Notes: generated by a model from the sequence alone, not told the origin. Counted from the first letter of the stretch, positions 23,981 to 36,118 are shown. The stretch is 64,000 bases of DNA from Theropithecus gelada (GCF_003255815.1 NC_037681.1:71361821-71425820), one strand, 5' to 3'. Program-made: numbers and translations.

Positions 23981-24000
23981 AAAAAAAAAGGGGGGGGGGG
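23981..24000. repeat. A9G11 homopolymer junction
   Basis: Nine A are followed directly by eleven G. A pure G11 run is uncommon in primate DNA and is prone to length errors in sequencing. Confidence 0.9.
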
Positions 24001-24369
24001 CTTTATAACAACCCTGAAAAGACCAGGAACCATGAGTTAGTTGTTTTTCCTGAGTAAGGACATTGTAGAGCAGAGAGGTGAGGACTGCCTTTGGCACTGG
24101 CGATCTGCCCTGAGGCTTTTTCAGTCCATGATTGCCAATTCTTTCATCTAAAAATGGAGATCTCACCACTTCTCGCATGTCATAAGGATTAAATGGCATA
24201 ATATAAATGAAAGCATCTTGAAAATTTTTGTATATTGACCTACTGTGAGTCTGCAGAGATAAAGATCTCAAAATATTTTTGTGTTCCAAAATATGAGAAG
24301 GTAAATATGGCTTTACAATTCCCGTTTTTTATCTTGTCTGCCTTATTACCTTCTTCTCCATTCTTTTTG

Positions 24370-24674
24370 TTTTGTTTTGTTTTTTTTGAGACGGAGTCTC
24401 ACTCTGTCGCCCAGGCTGGAGTGTAGTGGTGCGATCTCAGCTCACTGTAATCTCCGCCTCCTGGGTTCATGCCCTTCTCCTGCCTCAACCTCCCGAGGAG
24501 CTGGGACTACAGGCGCCCACCACCACTCCCAGCTATTGTTTTTTTTGTATTTTTAGGAGAGACAGGGTTTCATCATGTTAGCCAAGATAGCCTCGATCTC
24601 CTGACCTCGTGATCCACCTCCTTGGCCTCCCAAAGTGCCGGGATAACAGGCGTGAGTCACCCTGCATGGCCTCC
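24370..24674 (-). mobile_element. Alu (AluS/Y-like), full length
   Basis: A reversed Alu from a TTTTG/T-rich tail to a worn CACCCTGCATGGCC head. It is moderately diverged. No clear target duplication. Confidence 0.94.
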
Positions 24675-24847
24675 TCACCTTTACCAAGAGCTTTCTGTTG
24701 AGACTGCATCAACGTCATGTAACAATTCCACACAAAACTTGTTTCCATGAGTCTGACGCTTCTGGACAAGGAAAAAGTCATCAGTTTTGAGTGATAACTT
24801 TTGCAACATCATAGACTCTTGTTTCTAAGGTATCTACTAGTGGCAAA

Positions 24848-24912
24848 ATGTGTGTGTGTGTGTGTGTGAGTGAGAGAGAGAGAGAGAAAGAGAGAGTGAG
24901 AGAGAGAGAAAC
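24848..24912. repeat. (TG)n(AG)n compound microsatellite
   Basis: A TG run passes into GA/GAGAGA units with a few substitutions, about 65 bp in all. Confidence 0.92.
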
Positions 24913-24989
24913 CCTTTCGAAAAGACCTCCTTAAATCAGGGATAAAGTTATTTCTGAGAATAAGATAAAAAACTAAACATATCAGTGAT

Positions 24990-25320
24990 GGCAAGCTTAA
25001 TTGCAATGCATGGCTGTCAACTGTGTGCATAATATGCACCAGAACTAAACCTTAGAAAACAAAAATGAATAAAGCATAGTCCCTACCTATAAAGAGATAA
25101 CAATGTTGAAGGGTAAAATGGATAATTAAACACAGTAATTATCACATAAGCACTATGATAAGGGTAACCAAGGCATTGAGTGGTCACGGATGGTTTCTCT
25201 ATAAAGGTGCTACCTCGTGTAACTCCTTGATGGATGACAAGGAGATGGAAAGACATGAGGAGTGGGACAGTAAGAATGCAAGGAGCAGGAAATGGGTTGG
25301 GGGAGAAAAGGAAGACCAGA
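24990..25320 (+). mobile_element. L2 LINE relic
   Basis: 'Tgaataaagcatagtcccta', 'cctataaagagataacaatg', and 'cggatggtttctctataaagg' resemble the L2 order of bread-and-butter blocks (ccctgccct, gagctt, agggaaggcttctctgaggagg). Weak but ordered. Confidence 0.4.
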
Positions 25321-26750
25321 AAAAGGGATGGCTAATGTAAAGCCTGTGGGTCCAAACAAACCAAAACAAAGGCATATTAAGGAATTTAATATATTCCAGA
25401 ATGGCCAAGGATTTTAAGTGTAATTTTACATTGTGTATACACGTTCACATTTTTCTATATGCATATAGACAGCTACATCCTTGTATACCTACTGCTTGGA
25501 CCCCAAACCTAATTCATGGCTGCCAGCCCCTCCACATATAGGAAACAAGAAAAGGGCAAATATAACATGCCTACAATGCCCAAAAGGCTTCCTTCTGTTA
25601 AATGCAACCATGAAATGATACGGCTTAACATAAACTCATTGAAGCCTCATCTTCCAAGCATAATGCAAAGATTCCAGCACTATTCAATCTCAGCTACAGG
25701 GCAATCACAACTGTAACTAACTCCTACGTCTTTCATCTTTTGACAATGAAATTAAAATATTGCTTCATGCTATGGTAGGAAAGAACACTCTAAAATAAAT
25801 AATCCAAAGTTGAAATAAAACTGAAAATAACAGCAGAGTCTTTCTGAGACAGTGGGCGACAATGTTAATGAATGGAAGCATTGCATACAAATTGAACAAA
25901 CACGCATTGATTTTGAAGGTATATGGAAAGATGACTCACATAAGCTATGGATATCAGAAATTCAAGAATCTAAGCCAAAATGAGACAATTTAGACAAGGG
26001 GCATAATTATTTTTTTTAAGGTGGGGGATACACAGGGAAAGTAAAGATGAAAGTTAGCATTCACCTGGATACACAATTACAGAAAAGTCATGGAAATCAA
26101 ACATGCAAGATGTTTAACACATAGAGTGAGTTGAAGAAGGATCATTTTTAAACCTTAAATTCTCCCTGCTCCTAGTTTGGATAAACAGGAATCCCTCAAG
26201 TCCTAGGTTTTCAAAATTATGTCTCTTAAAAAGAATTAGTAGCTTTGCAAACAAAAGCAGGATTGACTCTTTTAATCTCAGTTATCTCTGTCAGTGCTCC
26301 TGGTGGTGGTGACATGCTGGCCTCTCATATTTCTGTAAGCCTGGCCCTTTGGATTTTCCCACAGTATCAGTCTAAAAGGCCAAGGAGTTGTAAACCTACT
26401 TGTAACCGTCCTTATCCCTTCCCACCCCACCTCCCCCTACACACACACATGCACACACACACACAAACAGGGTCTACCCCTCCCATAGCTTCTGAATTAT
26501 GAAATGTGCCCCATTCAGTTCTTGCAACTCTTCCGATTTATCCACTCTGTTCATCCTCTCTGGGGAATCCAATCTTGACTCAAAGACACCAAGTAATCTT
26601 TAAAATCAGAAACTGCTTTAATAACTCATTAGAGATAGATGACTATCTCTTACATCACTTGAGTCTTTCCTTTCCTCAGGCATTTCCTCTCTAGATTTTG
26701 GGTCACCAAAACAACCCAACTGCCATCCACTCACTCCTTTCTACATAAAA
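25321..26750. other. Unassigned; CA microsatellite inside
   Basis: No gene recognised. A short (CA)n repeat lies at 26440-26466. Confidence 0.35.
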
Positions 26751-26751
26751 G

Positions 26752-26892
26752 AAAAAAAAAAAAAAAAAAACCCAAAACCAAAACCAAAAATAAAACCAGC
26801 CAGGTGTGGTGGCAGGTGCCTGTAACTCCCCAGCTACTCAGGAGGCTGAGGCAGGAGAATCACTTGAGCCCGGGAGACAGAGGTTGCAGAGA
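26752..26892 (+). mobile_element. Alu middle fragment after poly(A)
   Basis: A 19-bp A run and CAAAA-rich sequence lead into 'agccaggtgtggtggcaggt' and on to 'cgggagacagaggttgcag', the first part of the Alu right arm. The left arm, the rest of the right arm and the terminal tail are missing, so this is a deletion relic. Confidence 0.8.
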
Positions 26893-26975
26893 TAATATTT
26901 CCACAGATTACTATATTATTCTCTAAGAAAATGCACCTGCTTGTCCTTTGGGAGCAAAAACCATAGTGTAAAATG

Positions 26976-27310
26976 CAGGTTGAGTATTACTTATCTGAAA
27001 TGCTTGGGAGAAGAAGTGTTTCAAATTTTTGATTTTTTTTGATTTCAAAATATGTGACTATACATAAGGTTTGCATAGGGAACCCAGGCAGGAGCAGAAA
27101 AGATGTATCCCAGTTAAGGATGAATGCGAGGGTTTTCCTCCCCTTAAGAATGCTGAATAAACTGTGTATTGTGTGCCTGTATTTTGACTGCAGTTCATCA
27201 CATTAGGTCAGGTGTGGGATTTTCCACCTTTGGCATCAAGTGGGCGCTCAAATCTTTGGATTCTGGAGCACTTCAGATTTCAGATTTTCAGATTAGGAAT
27301 GCTCAACCTG
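26976..27310. mobile_element. Tigger-type Tc1/mariner MITE
   Basis: Inverted ends CAGGTTGAGTAT (26976) and its near complement ATGCTCAACCTG (to 27310) frame about 335 bp. Inner blocks such as 'gtgtgggattttccaccttt' and 'ttcagattttcagattagg' match the Tigger family of non-autonomous elements. The flanking dinucleotide is TG on both sides rather than the expected TA. The exact family (MER44 or Tigger7 type) is uncertain. Confidence 0.78.
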
Positions 27311-28454
27311 TGCTAGCAACTGATTTTTAACATTTCCTTGGTTGGTAATTTTTATGGGAAGAAGAAAATCTCAACAGATGAAATAAACAGTAACTAAAAC
27401 TGGATTTATGCTATTATTTTTTTCAGCAATAAGTAAAGGAAATAATTTTCTTTTTAAAACTGTCAAAAGTAAGACATTTAAAACTAAGAGTGAAATCTTT
27501 GGAGAGTTAGACTTTATAGCTCCATGTGAATGCAAATGCTTTACTAACAGTGGAATTGGAAATTGGATAAGTTCCCTTGAGATAGAAATAGTCAAAATGC
27601 CAAAGGAGATTCCAAACTACTTGCTACAAAACAAAACAACACAAAACAAAAAAAAAACAGTCTTAGCTTTGCCTATAAGTCGATCTCTAGTTCTTCTCCA
27701 TGCAGGAGATATGTTGTATGTGGTTTTCCATCCCAAGGAGAATAATGGTTAGGTTTCTCAACTCTCAAAACAGAATGTCAACATCACCATCTGCTCATCT
27801 GGCTTTCAAAGGACGCATATGGGCTCATCTTCTTGGCCCAGATTCTCCTCTTGCTTTGGGGCTTTTCCCTTCAGTTTGGTCTTTAGTATGTACTCCTAAA
27901 TTTGCCAAATGCACATTGGAGGCCACAGAAGACTTTGCTGAAGAATAGCCCAGTAATGGATTGAATTCTTATTTATTCAGAGGTTTCCCTGAAAAAATTC
28001 CTCTGCAGCATATTCAAATCGTATAGCCCAAATTATACTCCCTGACTGTGGTAATTTAAACGTCATTTTAAAATTAAGGCCTTTGTTAATAAATACTGTT
28101 TGCTTAAAGGTTAAAAGATAGAATTACACCCTTCACACCAAATTGCAGTCTCCATGGGTCCTTATCTGCTCTTATTAATTCAAACAGAAGGTTCGGGGTG
28201 TCATCTGTCACTTAGAGCCTGAAGTAAACCTCTAAAAGCATACATTTTTGTTGTTGTTTCCATTCTACATGGGCTTAAAGTATGCTTTAGAAACATACAT
28301 CACAACTGAGATGTGGGTGGGCATTATGAATAGTTAAGCAGCAGTGTAGAAAGCAATATGGACAGAAGAAACAAAATAATTTCTTAACATATAAATAAAT
28401 TCAAAACCTATTTAAAATGCAGCATATTGGAAGAACATTAGTCAGGGTCTCTAT
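27311..28454. other. Unassigned sequence
   Basis: No gene or family recognised. The plus strand is open at 27408-27752 (114 codons, no known domain, low-complexity Lys/Thr patch), judged to be chance. Confidence 0.35.
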
Positions 28455-28565
28455 AACTAATTAGCTTTGCGACTTTGGGTAAGACATAATCTCTCTGGAT
28501 ATTTATGTAAAGCTAGAATTTTGTGTGAGAAAACTAAAGTTTAGAAGGACAGAAAGTAATTACAA
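28455..28565 (+). mobile_element. MIR SINE fragment
   Basis: 'Taattagctttgcgactttg' then 'gggtaagacataatctctct' matches the MIR core (ctagctgtgtgaccttgggcaagttacttaacctctct). Confidence 0.55.
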
Positions 28566-28659
28566 AGTAAAGACATTGAACACAAATCTTGAATTTTACC
28601 ATTAATTGAATGATGGAAAAAAATAAAGACTATATGATTAACTTTTATTTAATTGTCTA

Positions 28660-28790
28660 TTTTCTCTATAAAATTTTCAATCCATAATTCAGAGATCATG
28701 TTCATCTTGATCACCACTTTATCTCTGGTGTCTAGTACAGTGCAGACTGACCATTTATTGTGAAGTAAAGACCAAATGAGTTTTAAACAT
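28660..28790 (+). mobile_element. Possible L2 3'-end relic
   Basis: 'Cactttatctctggtgtcta' then 'gtacagtgcagactgacca' resembles the L2 3' end (gtatccccagtgcctagcacagtgcctggc). Weak. Confidence 0.35.
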
Positions 28791-29079
28791 ATTATCTAAT
28801 ACTATAATACTCTTATGGTCTCATTCTTCAGTTTTTTGCTAATATAACAGATACATTTGTATCCTCTGTAATAGAAAAATAGGAAGGGATGGTATTGATT
28901 GTAGTTGAATAATTAAGGGGAGAAAGTTAAGCCTCAAATAAGAAATTTCCTGAAATTTCACCAATGAGAAAATGGTTATAAAACCTTGCATTTTACTGAA
29001 AATAAAACTGTTTTTAATCACAAGAGAAGGGTAAATGGTTAATTAAAAGCAAATTAGATGAAATAAGATGATACAAAGA

Positions 29080-29300
29080 AGGCATCTCATTTAATGAATA
29101 TGATGTTAGGCACTTTAGAGAATTTATGTAAATTTCTGAACAACTCTAAAAAATAAATCCAATATTAGTTTTAAATAAGAATAAATTAAAACATAGAAAA
29201 GTTAAGTGACATATCCAAAGTAACATAAGATGTAACCAGAAGAACTGAGATTTGAGCACTGATATTACTGGTTCTAATGTCAGTTCTTTTTCCAGTATCC
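29080..29300 (-). mobile_element. MIR SINE
   Basis: 'Catctcatttaatgaatatg', 'agaaaagttaagtgacatat', 'ccaaagtaacataagatgta' and 'agatttgagcactgatatt' follow the reversed MIR order. Confidence 0.5.
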
Positions 29301-30249
29301 ATTTCACATTAATTGATAGTCTACCAACTACCAGATGTTTCACTGAACACTCCTTGGGAAGGAAGGAAAATTAAATATTGGCATTAGTTAATAAGACATT
29401 TATTTCCACCAAGTGTAAGTAGTAGGATGAAGATACATTTTTGAGATGATATGATTTATCCAGAAGAAAAAGCAAAGTTTGTTAGAGTTTTCCAATCTAT
29501 TTATGATAAAAGCATTGTGTAAAAAACAAGAAAAGCAAATTTCTTAAGAGTAATGTTAGATGAAAGCCCATCACAGTTAATGGTATGAGTAAAATTGCAT
29601 TAATTGTCAATGGTATGAAAATGTTCAGATAAATCATGCCAGAATAAAACAGAGGGCTTATAAACAAGTCTTTCAGTTGGGCGGTCATCAAAAATGTATG
29701 AAAATCCACTGAGTTAAAACTACTTATTCTTTGGTTTTGCCATCTTCATGTTTAGTGTAGGGAAGCAGGGCCATTTTTGGTGTAAGGTTCCGCTTAACCT
29801 TTACTAAAAGGTTAATCAAGAACCATTACTCTAAAAACTCGAAACGATTCTGCAAGCCTTTATAATACCCAGTTTATCCCTTAATTTTATCACCATGGGA
29901 ATTAACAGAAAATCCTCCCAATACAAAAAAAAAAAAAAGTGTGTTCTTTCAAAGATATAGAGAAAGAGGCAGCTGAAGATATGTTTCTTTCTCACATTAC
30001 CCTTGGGAAGGGTAAACAGAAGATAAAAATCCAAAGGGACATATTGAGTAAGAGTAGCCATTGAATGACAGGAAGAAAACCTAAATTCATTGGTCTTCTG
30101 TACAACATAGAAACAGGAATGCAAAAAGAGCTTGGAACCCCCAAAGGACCCTCAGCATGAGCAGCAGAATTATCACAATTATTCTCATGCATTGGCATTT
30201 TTTTTTTAATCAGCAAAATTTAGCAGCTTATATCTCAATGAAAGAGAGC
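29301..30249. other. Unassigned AT-rich sequence
   Basis: Nothing recognised except short A runs (for example near 29926-29938). Confidence 0.35.
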
Positions 30250-30469
30250 AATGTTCTCACTGGGGGGCAATTTTGAACCATAGGGGACACTACAGTGTTT
30301 CTAGACATTTTTTGTTGTTACAAGTGGAGTGGTGGTTGCTTTGGGTATCTATTAAAAATAGGTAGAAGTAGGGAACCTCCTAAACACCCTAAAATTCACA
30401 GGACATTCCACCACAACAAAGAATTAACTAGCCCAAAATGCCAATAGTTCTGAGGCTGTGAAACCTTGG
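30250..30469 (+). mobile_element. MER20-like hAT (Charlie) MITE
   Basis: 'Tctcactggggggcaatttt', 'gttgttacaagtggagtgg', 'cacaggacattccaccacaa' and 'ctagcccaaaatgccaatag' are the MER20 blocks in order, ending in GTGAAACCTTGG. It is near full length. Confidence 0.8.
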
Positions 30470-31535
30470 AGTAGAAGGAGAATTAGCATAAAACCCTTTT
30501 TTTAAATAGGCATTTTTCAGGTTTCTTTGCTACATCTGACTGAAACAGGCTTGACTAGCAAATTTCAAGAGTGACCTTGTTTCAAGGTGCATCATTTGTC
30601 AGCATCAAATTCACATCCTCTTTCTTATTTAAAATCTACCATTAGTTATTTCTCCCTCAAAAGGCTTCTACAATTTAACAGTGAGGACATGTTATAGCTG
30701 TGAAATAGATGTCCCCATCATACTGCTTTAGATGGGAAAAGAAACATTCTGCAGTGTTTATAAGTCATAAAGAATTCTAAATATCTCCCACTCAACACAT
30801 TCAGGCAAAATGATGGTATAATTTCTGTGCTGGGTAGCACTCTTTCATACCATTATGTGTCCTGTGAACCAACTGTAGGTAATGCACTATCTTCCTTTAA
30901 TCAAATCTGCATTGTAATTTCTATAAAAAAATCAATTAAACACAAGGAGCAATTACTTATTTTTTATCACAGCATAATTTACTTACCCAGAACAGCAGCA
31001 TGAAAATGTGAGGAAAGATCTCATCTACCTCAGTGTATTTAAAGTATGCATATTTTTTAATAAATGCGAATGAAACACTGTCAAATAAGCAATATATTAT
31101 CTCTATATAATTCCCCATTTACATCAACTTTATGGATGGGTAATATGGCTTAATAGCAAAAGCCTAAGATATCGTTTTGAAAGACAATTTTTTCATAGTC
31201 AATATTATGGCTGAAAACATTTTTCAGACTCTTACAGTGAAAATATAATTAGGCAACAATTTGCTCATCAACCTCATCAAATCAGTTTCAAAAACGACCT
31301 ACTTAGGTGTCAAATAAACCTAAAAGAGCTATATTTTTTCCAAGCCTTACAAATCCATCCTTCTTTACATTTCCTTACCTATCTTTGTGCATTATTATCA
31401 AGGAATTTTGTTAACTACATGCTTAGTAGTTAGTAGGAGATCACGGAGCTAACCCAGCATCCTTATATCTGGGACCTGTAGTCTTTTCAATGAAATCTAT
31501 TTTACACTGGGCATCTGGAGTTTTTTAATGAAAGA
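30470..31535. other. Unassigned sequence
   Basis: No gene or repeat family recognised in this stretch. Confidence 0.35.
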
Positions 31536-31642
31536 TTTACCTGGAGAGTTTGGTAAGTAGGTTTGGAGAGCCCCTACATTTGCATTTTAACAAGGTCTCA
31601 AGTGATGCTGATGCTTGACCCATAGGTCTGGAAACTACCCAA
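31536..31642 (+). mobile_element. MER5-like hAT fragment
   Basis: 'Cccctacatttgcattttaa' and 'aaggtctcaagtgatgctga' with the end 'ggtctggaaactac' match the 3' half of MER5-type elements. Confidence 0.5.
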
Positions 31643-31807
31643 GAATTTAAAAGACCCAGTTTTGGTCATGATTCAGCAATCTGTATGTGCTCTTACCCAC
31701 TGTGTCAGAGGCATCAAGTTTCTTTTTTCTCCCTTACTTTTATGTTATCAACCTTCGTGCTCATCAGTCAAACTAAAAGATGAATCCACTCCCACCTACA
31801 TGATTGC

Positions 31808-31938
31808 ATTCTCTTTCCTTCCTTTCTTGGCACTTCCTGCTCCTCCCCTTCGTATCTTCTTTCTCCTCCTCTTTCTTCTCTCCCCCTTTCTCTCTCTTTC
31901 ACCGCCTTCCTCACTCCCCAATTTCCTCCCTCCCATAC
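31808..31938 (+). repeat. Pyrimidine-rich tract
   Basis: About 130 bp is almost all C and T on the plus strand with few purine breaks. Such tracts can form triplex DNA. No mobile-element body is attached. Confidence 0.8.
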
Positions 31939-31959
31939 AATTCTATAACTCTGATCTCT

Positions 31960-32260
31960 TTCAAATCCAGAGGTAAATCTCACTTTGGCTATGAAATCAT
32001 CTCTGATTTACCCCACTTAATATACAATTCTCCTCCATGTGGAACTGCTCAGTACTTACGAACTCACTTTTAATAGACTCGTTTGTACTCCTTGCTTCAT
32101 TAATTAGTAAATTAAAGCCTTTGTGTATCCCTATGGTGCACGGTCTTAATTATATTATTATATTATTTGTTACATGCATTTTTTTTTTCCCTTTTTATAA
32201 CAATGCCTGCTGGAATGACTGGCTCTCAATCAGTGCATAATACATATTATTAGCCCAATA
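31960..32260 (+). mobile_element. Possible L2 relic
   Basis: 'Atgaaatcatctctgattta' and the later 'ctcagtacttacgaactcac' and 'ggctctcaatcagtgcataa' resemble L2 3' blocks (ccttccctgac, then tagtactt, then gcgctcaataaat). Weak. Confidence 0.35.
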
Positions 32261-33118
32261 ATGTACTGAGTCAGGGGCTTCAAAGCAATATTTCAAGATG
32301 CAATGACCCAAGGTTCACAAGAAATCTAATTAGTGCTTCAACCAAAGCCACCAGTCAAGTCTGGGGGAAATTGGCTCCAAATCACAATGCTGCTTTAGTT
32401 TCCTCAGTAGCTGCTGATATTATCCTATTAATGGGGGAATTTAGGGAAGAATTATTAAATAGGCTTGGTCTGGTTGCTAGGCTGTCTGCGTGACTATAAC
32501 AGGGATTCTCAGAAGCCATGTTAAGCGTGTTCAAATACTCCTAAAATGGCCGCTGGTGATAGAGAAAGTAGAATTCTCCAAAGTTAATTTTTATACTTCT
32601 TTAAAAGCCTGGTTTGCTCTAAGGGAACTCATAAATGAGACATATTTTAACCATTTGATCATATTTGTTGAATCACTCCATTCTGAACATAAGCAATTTT
32701 GGAATGAAGGCCTTCTTGCCACACAGGTAACAGGTGTTGCAAAACATGGGACACCATGAGAGGTATGGAATGAATGAAAAAAGTCTCTCCCTCCTCTCTA
32801 CTTCACCACGCCAACCCCACCAGCCCCATCTAAGATCTGGATGACTAATGAAAGATTAATTCTCTGAGGCCTAAAGGGAAATTTCACACTTTGTCAGTAA
32901 AAAGTTTGGCTTTCCCCTAAGTGACAACATACAAATGGAGTAACAGAAGAACTCTCAACATTAAGGAATGTCTGTGAAGGTGCCAAGGCATTTATTGAAA
33001 AGTTGCTAATCAGATTGTAAGGCCCAAAGTCCTGGCTGCCTCACATTAGTGATGAGAATTTTTAACTTTAATTTTTTATAGCAATCCAATACATTTATGT
33101 GTTTATGAGTATTTTAGC
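32261..33118. other. Unassigned sequence
   Basis: No known family. The plus strand is open at 32490-32759 (89 codons) with no recognisable domain. Confidence 0.35.
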
Positions 33119-33500
33119 ATCTCAGTCCATTTGGGCAGCTACAGCAAAACACCTTCAATTGGATAATTTATAAACAACAGAAATTTATTGTTCTCAGTGT
33201 TTGAAACTAGGAAATCCAAGATCAAGGTGCCAGGAAAGTTTGGTGTCTGGTAAGAGTCCAGTCTCTCCCTCAAAGGTGGTGCCTTGTTGCTGCATTCTCC
33301 AGAGGGGAGGACATTGTGTCCTCACATGGCAGAAGGGCAAGGCAGCTCCCTTTTTTTATAAGGGCACAAATCCTATTTTATAAGGGCAGAGTCTTCATGA
33401 CTTAATAACTTCCCAAAAGTCCCCATCTCTTAATACTATCACATTAGGCATTAGGTTCCAATATACGAATTTTGGAATAATGTTCAGATCATAGCAATTA
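33119..33500 (-). mobile_element. MLT1-type (ERVL-MaLR) solo LTR
   Basis: Read on the plus strand: 'cagtccatttgggcagctac', 'ttataaacaacagaaattta', 'atccaagatcaaggtgccag', 'ttgtgtcctcacatggcaga' and 'atacgaattttggaataat'. These are the reversed MLT1 blocks in order. No internal sequence is attached. Confidence 0.78.
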
Positions 33501-33646
33501 GTTTATTTTTATTTTTTTTTCCTGATTGGTTCATAATTAGATTTATTGTTACACGGAAGCTGAGGCTATAGACTTTTTTCCTCGGTATCACAGACAAGAT
33601 ATTAGAAATGCAGCAATGGCATCTGCAACCAATATCCAGGTGTAGA

Positions 33647-33865
33647 CAGTAGTTCTCAATCACTGGAGATTTTGCCCCCACTAGGAGACATTTGAAAATG
33701 TCTTATGACACATATGATTGTCACAAAGATGGAGGAGGGACTCTAGAGCATCTAGTGAGTACAGGCCAGGCATGATCTCAAACATTTTAAAAACACAGAA
33801 CAGCATTCCCAAACAAAAAATTATCCAGCCCAAAATGTAAATCATGCCAATACTGAAAAACATTG
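33647..33865 (+). mobile_element. MER20-like hAT (Charlie) MITE
   Basis: 'Cagtagttctcaatcactgg', 'gattttgcccccactaggag', 'acatttgaaaatgtcttatg' and 'ttatccagcccaaaatgtaa' are the MER20 blocks in order. This is the second such element in 3.4 kb and the more 5'-complete one. Confidence 0.78.
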
Positions 33866-33879
33866 AGCTAGATCATGTG

Positions 33880-34135
33880 TAGACTTTGGAGACAGATTAA
33901 TGTACACTCTTCTGCATATTATCTATGCAAACTCGGGGACGCTAATTAACCCTAACACCTCAACATCCTATCCATAATCAGGGTTTAGAAATTATTCCAA
34001 TGCAATCTCGGGAAAGGACCAAATGATGTAATTTAGGCAAGGTACCTATTTCAATGTCTGATACAGAGCAAGCACTCAGAGTAAGCCCTGGCATGTCATA
34101 GGCACTCCATAAATGTTAGCTTCCTGTTAGTTCAA
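33880..34135 (+). mobile_element. MIR SINE
   Basis: 'Agactttggagacagattaa' at the start, 'gctaattaaccctaacacct' in the core, and 'ggcactccataaatgttagc' at the end follow the MIR plus-strand order. Confidence 0.55.
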
Positions 34136-35266
34136 ATATATTTTGACCACAAGCTTCTCCTAGAGAAACTATCATTCTAAGACAAACCAACTTCCGTGAA
34201 AATGTCCAGAAGTTCCCAGTGTAAACTAAAAGAACAGTTGCCTTGTATATAAATATTTAGGTGATCAGGCTTCTCTGCTCACATAACTCAACCATTTAAA
34301 TATATATTTGATATTTGTTATTTGAGGGGGCTGGTAAAAATTATATGCTAAAAGTAGGTATTTCCCTATGACTCTGTAAAATATTTACCAGGAGAAAGAA
34401 AGAGAATGCTTAATTATTAGGAGTAATCATCCAATAAACTATCCATTTGAAAGAAAGGAATTAAGGAGAATATGGGGGAAATTCTAGCTATATATAATCA
34501 CTTAGGAAACTCCAATAGCAGTAAAAGTATTTGTTAATATAGTTGTTATGATCTCGAAAATGTAGACCCTCAAAATCCCAAATCAATATTTTCCTCAATA
34601 CTCAAAAAGCAGAATTTATTTAAAAACTATTTAGTATAATTAGGAAAAGTTTCTACTTTTCTTAACCAGAAACTGCTTTTTAAGTCTGCTTTTTCAAGTA
34701 TTAGAGTACTCATAAATATTTCAGAAAAGCCATTGACTTTCAGCACCACATGAAAAAGGAATGATAATTTTATATGTGTATCACTGATTCAGGACATATT
34801 TTCTGAACCACCCATCATATTCCATGGACCCTTAAAATTCTCTGGTTCAGCAAGTTAACACGGTCCACTTCATTGTCACAAAGAAAATAAGAAAGCTTTA
34901 GGAGGCAAATCTAAAGAAGAACATTCTCCCTGCAATATAAAGACCATGGAGGCTATACACTGATTGATATGTCTGTACAAATGGGTACAGAAATATCAGC
35001 TACTCCACCAAAGTCAACGCCATGTCTCAAATGCTGCAAAATTAAAGCAGTCTAGATCAGTTCTCTTTTGAGCAATAGTTTACAAAGCTATTCAGAAGAC
35101 TGTTTAAATTTTTAATAAATTCAAATTTTAACCTTTCATATCAGAAGATTAGAAGATCTTGCCAAAAATAATTTCAGAATAATTTTCTACATAGGCATTT
35201 GAGTTATTGGCAGCAATTGCTGAAAAGTTAGCATTTTTATTTCTCTGTTGTTATAATGTGTCTAAA
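34136..35266. other. Unassigned AT-rich sequence
   Basis: No gene or repeat family recognised. Confidence 0.35.
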
Positions 35267-35268
35267 TA

Positions 35269-35348
35269 TTAGGTTGGTGCGAAAGCAACTGCAGTTTTTA
35301 CCATTGAAAGTAATGGCAAAAAACTCAATTACTTTTGCACCAGCCTAA
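35269..35348. mobile_element. MADE1 (mariner-derived) element, full length
   Basis: An exactly 80-bp palindromic element from TTAGGTTGGTGCGAAAGC to TTGCACCAGCCTAA. TA dinucleotides at 35267-35268 and 35349-35350 are the mariner-type target duplication. The two 37-bp arms pair well, including G-U pairs. MADE1 copies are the known source of the primate miR-548 family. Confidence 0.97.
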
Positions 35349-35796
35349 TAATTTGGTATAAGCTATCTATCTATATATGTATTTACCATCTATCTTCATA
35401 TCCTCTTTCTTGGGGGACTTGAAAACATTAATGTAAGATAAATTTCCTCTGTTCGTTTACATATGCAGTGGGATGATACTGAATTTAAATTCATTTACTA
35501 AATTAATGAGTTATTTGTGTACTTTGTTCCATGAAGACATATTAAGTTTCACCTAAATCTTTCACTATGTTTGGATTCCAGTACAAAGTAGGTTTTGAGT
35601 TTGAAGGAAGGACAACAGTTTAATTCCTATACAGATGGTGAAATTGAAAGGCAGAAGAAACACCTGCATTTTGGAGAGATGGGGATGAGACACAAAGTAG
35701 AGAGTAAGAGTGTGTGAGAACTGTCCTACAAAGCCACCCAAAATCTGAGGTGGGCTGGGGGATGTGTTAGGCACATAGTACGGACACTACCTTAAT
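35349..35796. other. Unassigned sequence
   Basis: No gene or family recognised between the two mariner-type elements. Confidence 0.35.
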
Positions 35797-35798
35797 TA

Positions 35799-36118
35799 CA
35801 GTTGTTCAACTTAGGATTTTTCGACCTTATGATGGTACGAAAGTGATACATATTCACTAGAAACCGTAGGTCGAGTACCCACATAACCATTCTGTTTTTC
35901 ACTTTCAGTACAGTATTCAATAAATTACATGAGACAGTCAACACTCTATTATTATAAAACAGGCTTTGTATTAGATGAATTTGCACAACTGTAGGCTCAT
36001 GTATGTGTTCTGATCATGTTTAAAATAGTCTAGGCCAAGCTATGATGTTCAGTAAGTTAGGTGTATTAAATGTATTTTTAACTGGGCTGAAACTCCATGG
36101 TTAGTCAAGGAGCAACGG
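35799..36118. mobile_element. Tigger-type Tc1/mariner MITE, 320 bp
   Basis: It starts CAGTTGTTCAACTTAGG and ends AGTCAAGGAGCAACGG, with TA on both sides (35797-35798 and 36119-36120). Inner blocks 'ggtcgagtacccacataacc' and 'cagtattcaataaattacat' match a known Tigger-type non-autonomous family (MER8-like; exact name uncertain). Confidence 0.85.

Noticed and set aside
31662..32073. Ser/Leu/Pro-rich plus-strand frames
   Set aside because: Produced by the pyrimidine-rich tract; composition, not coding signal.
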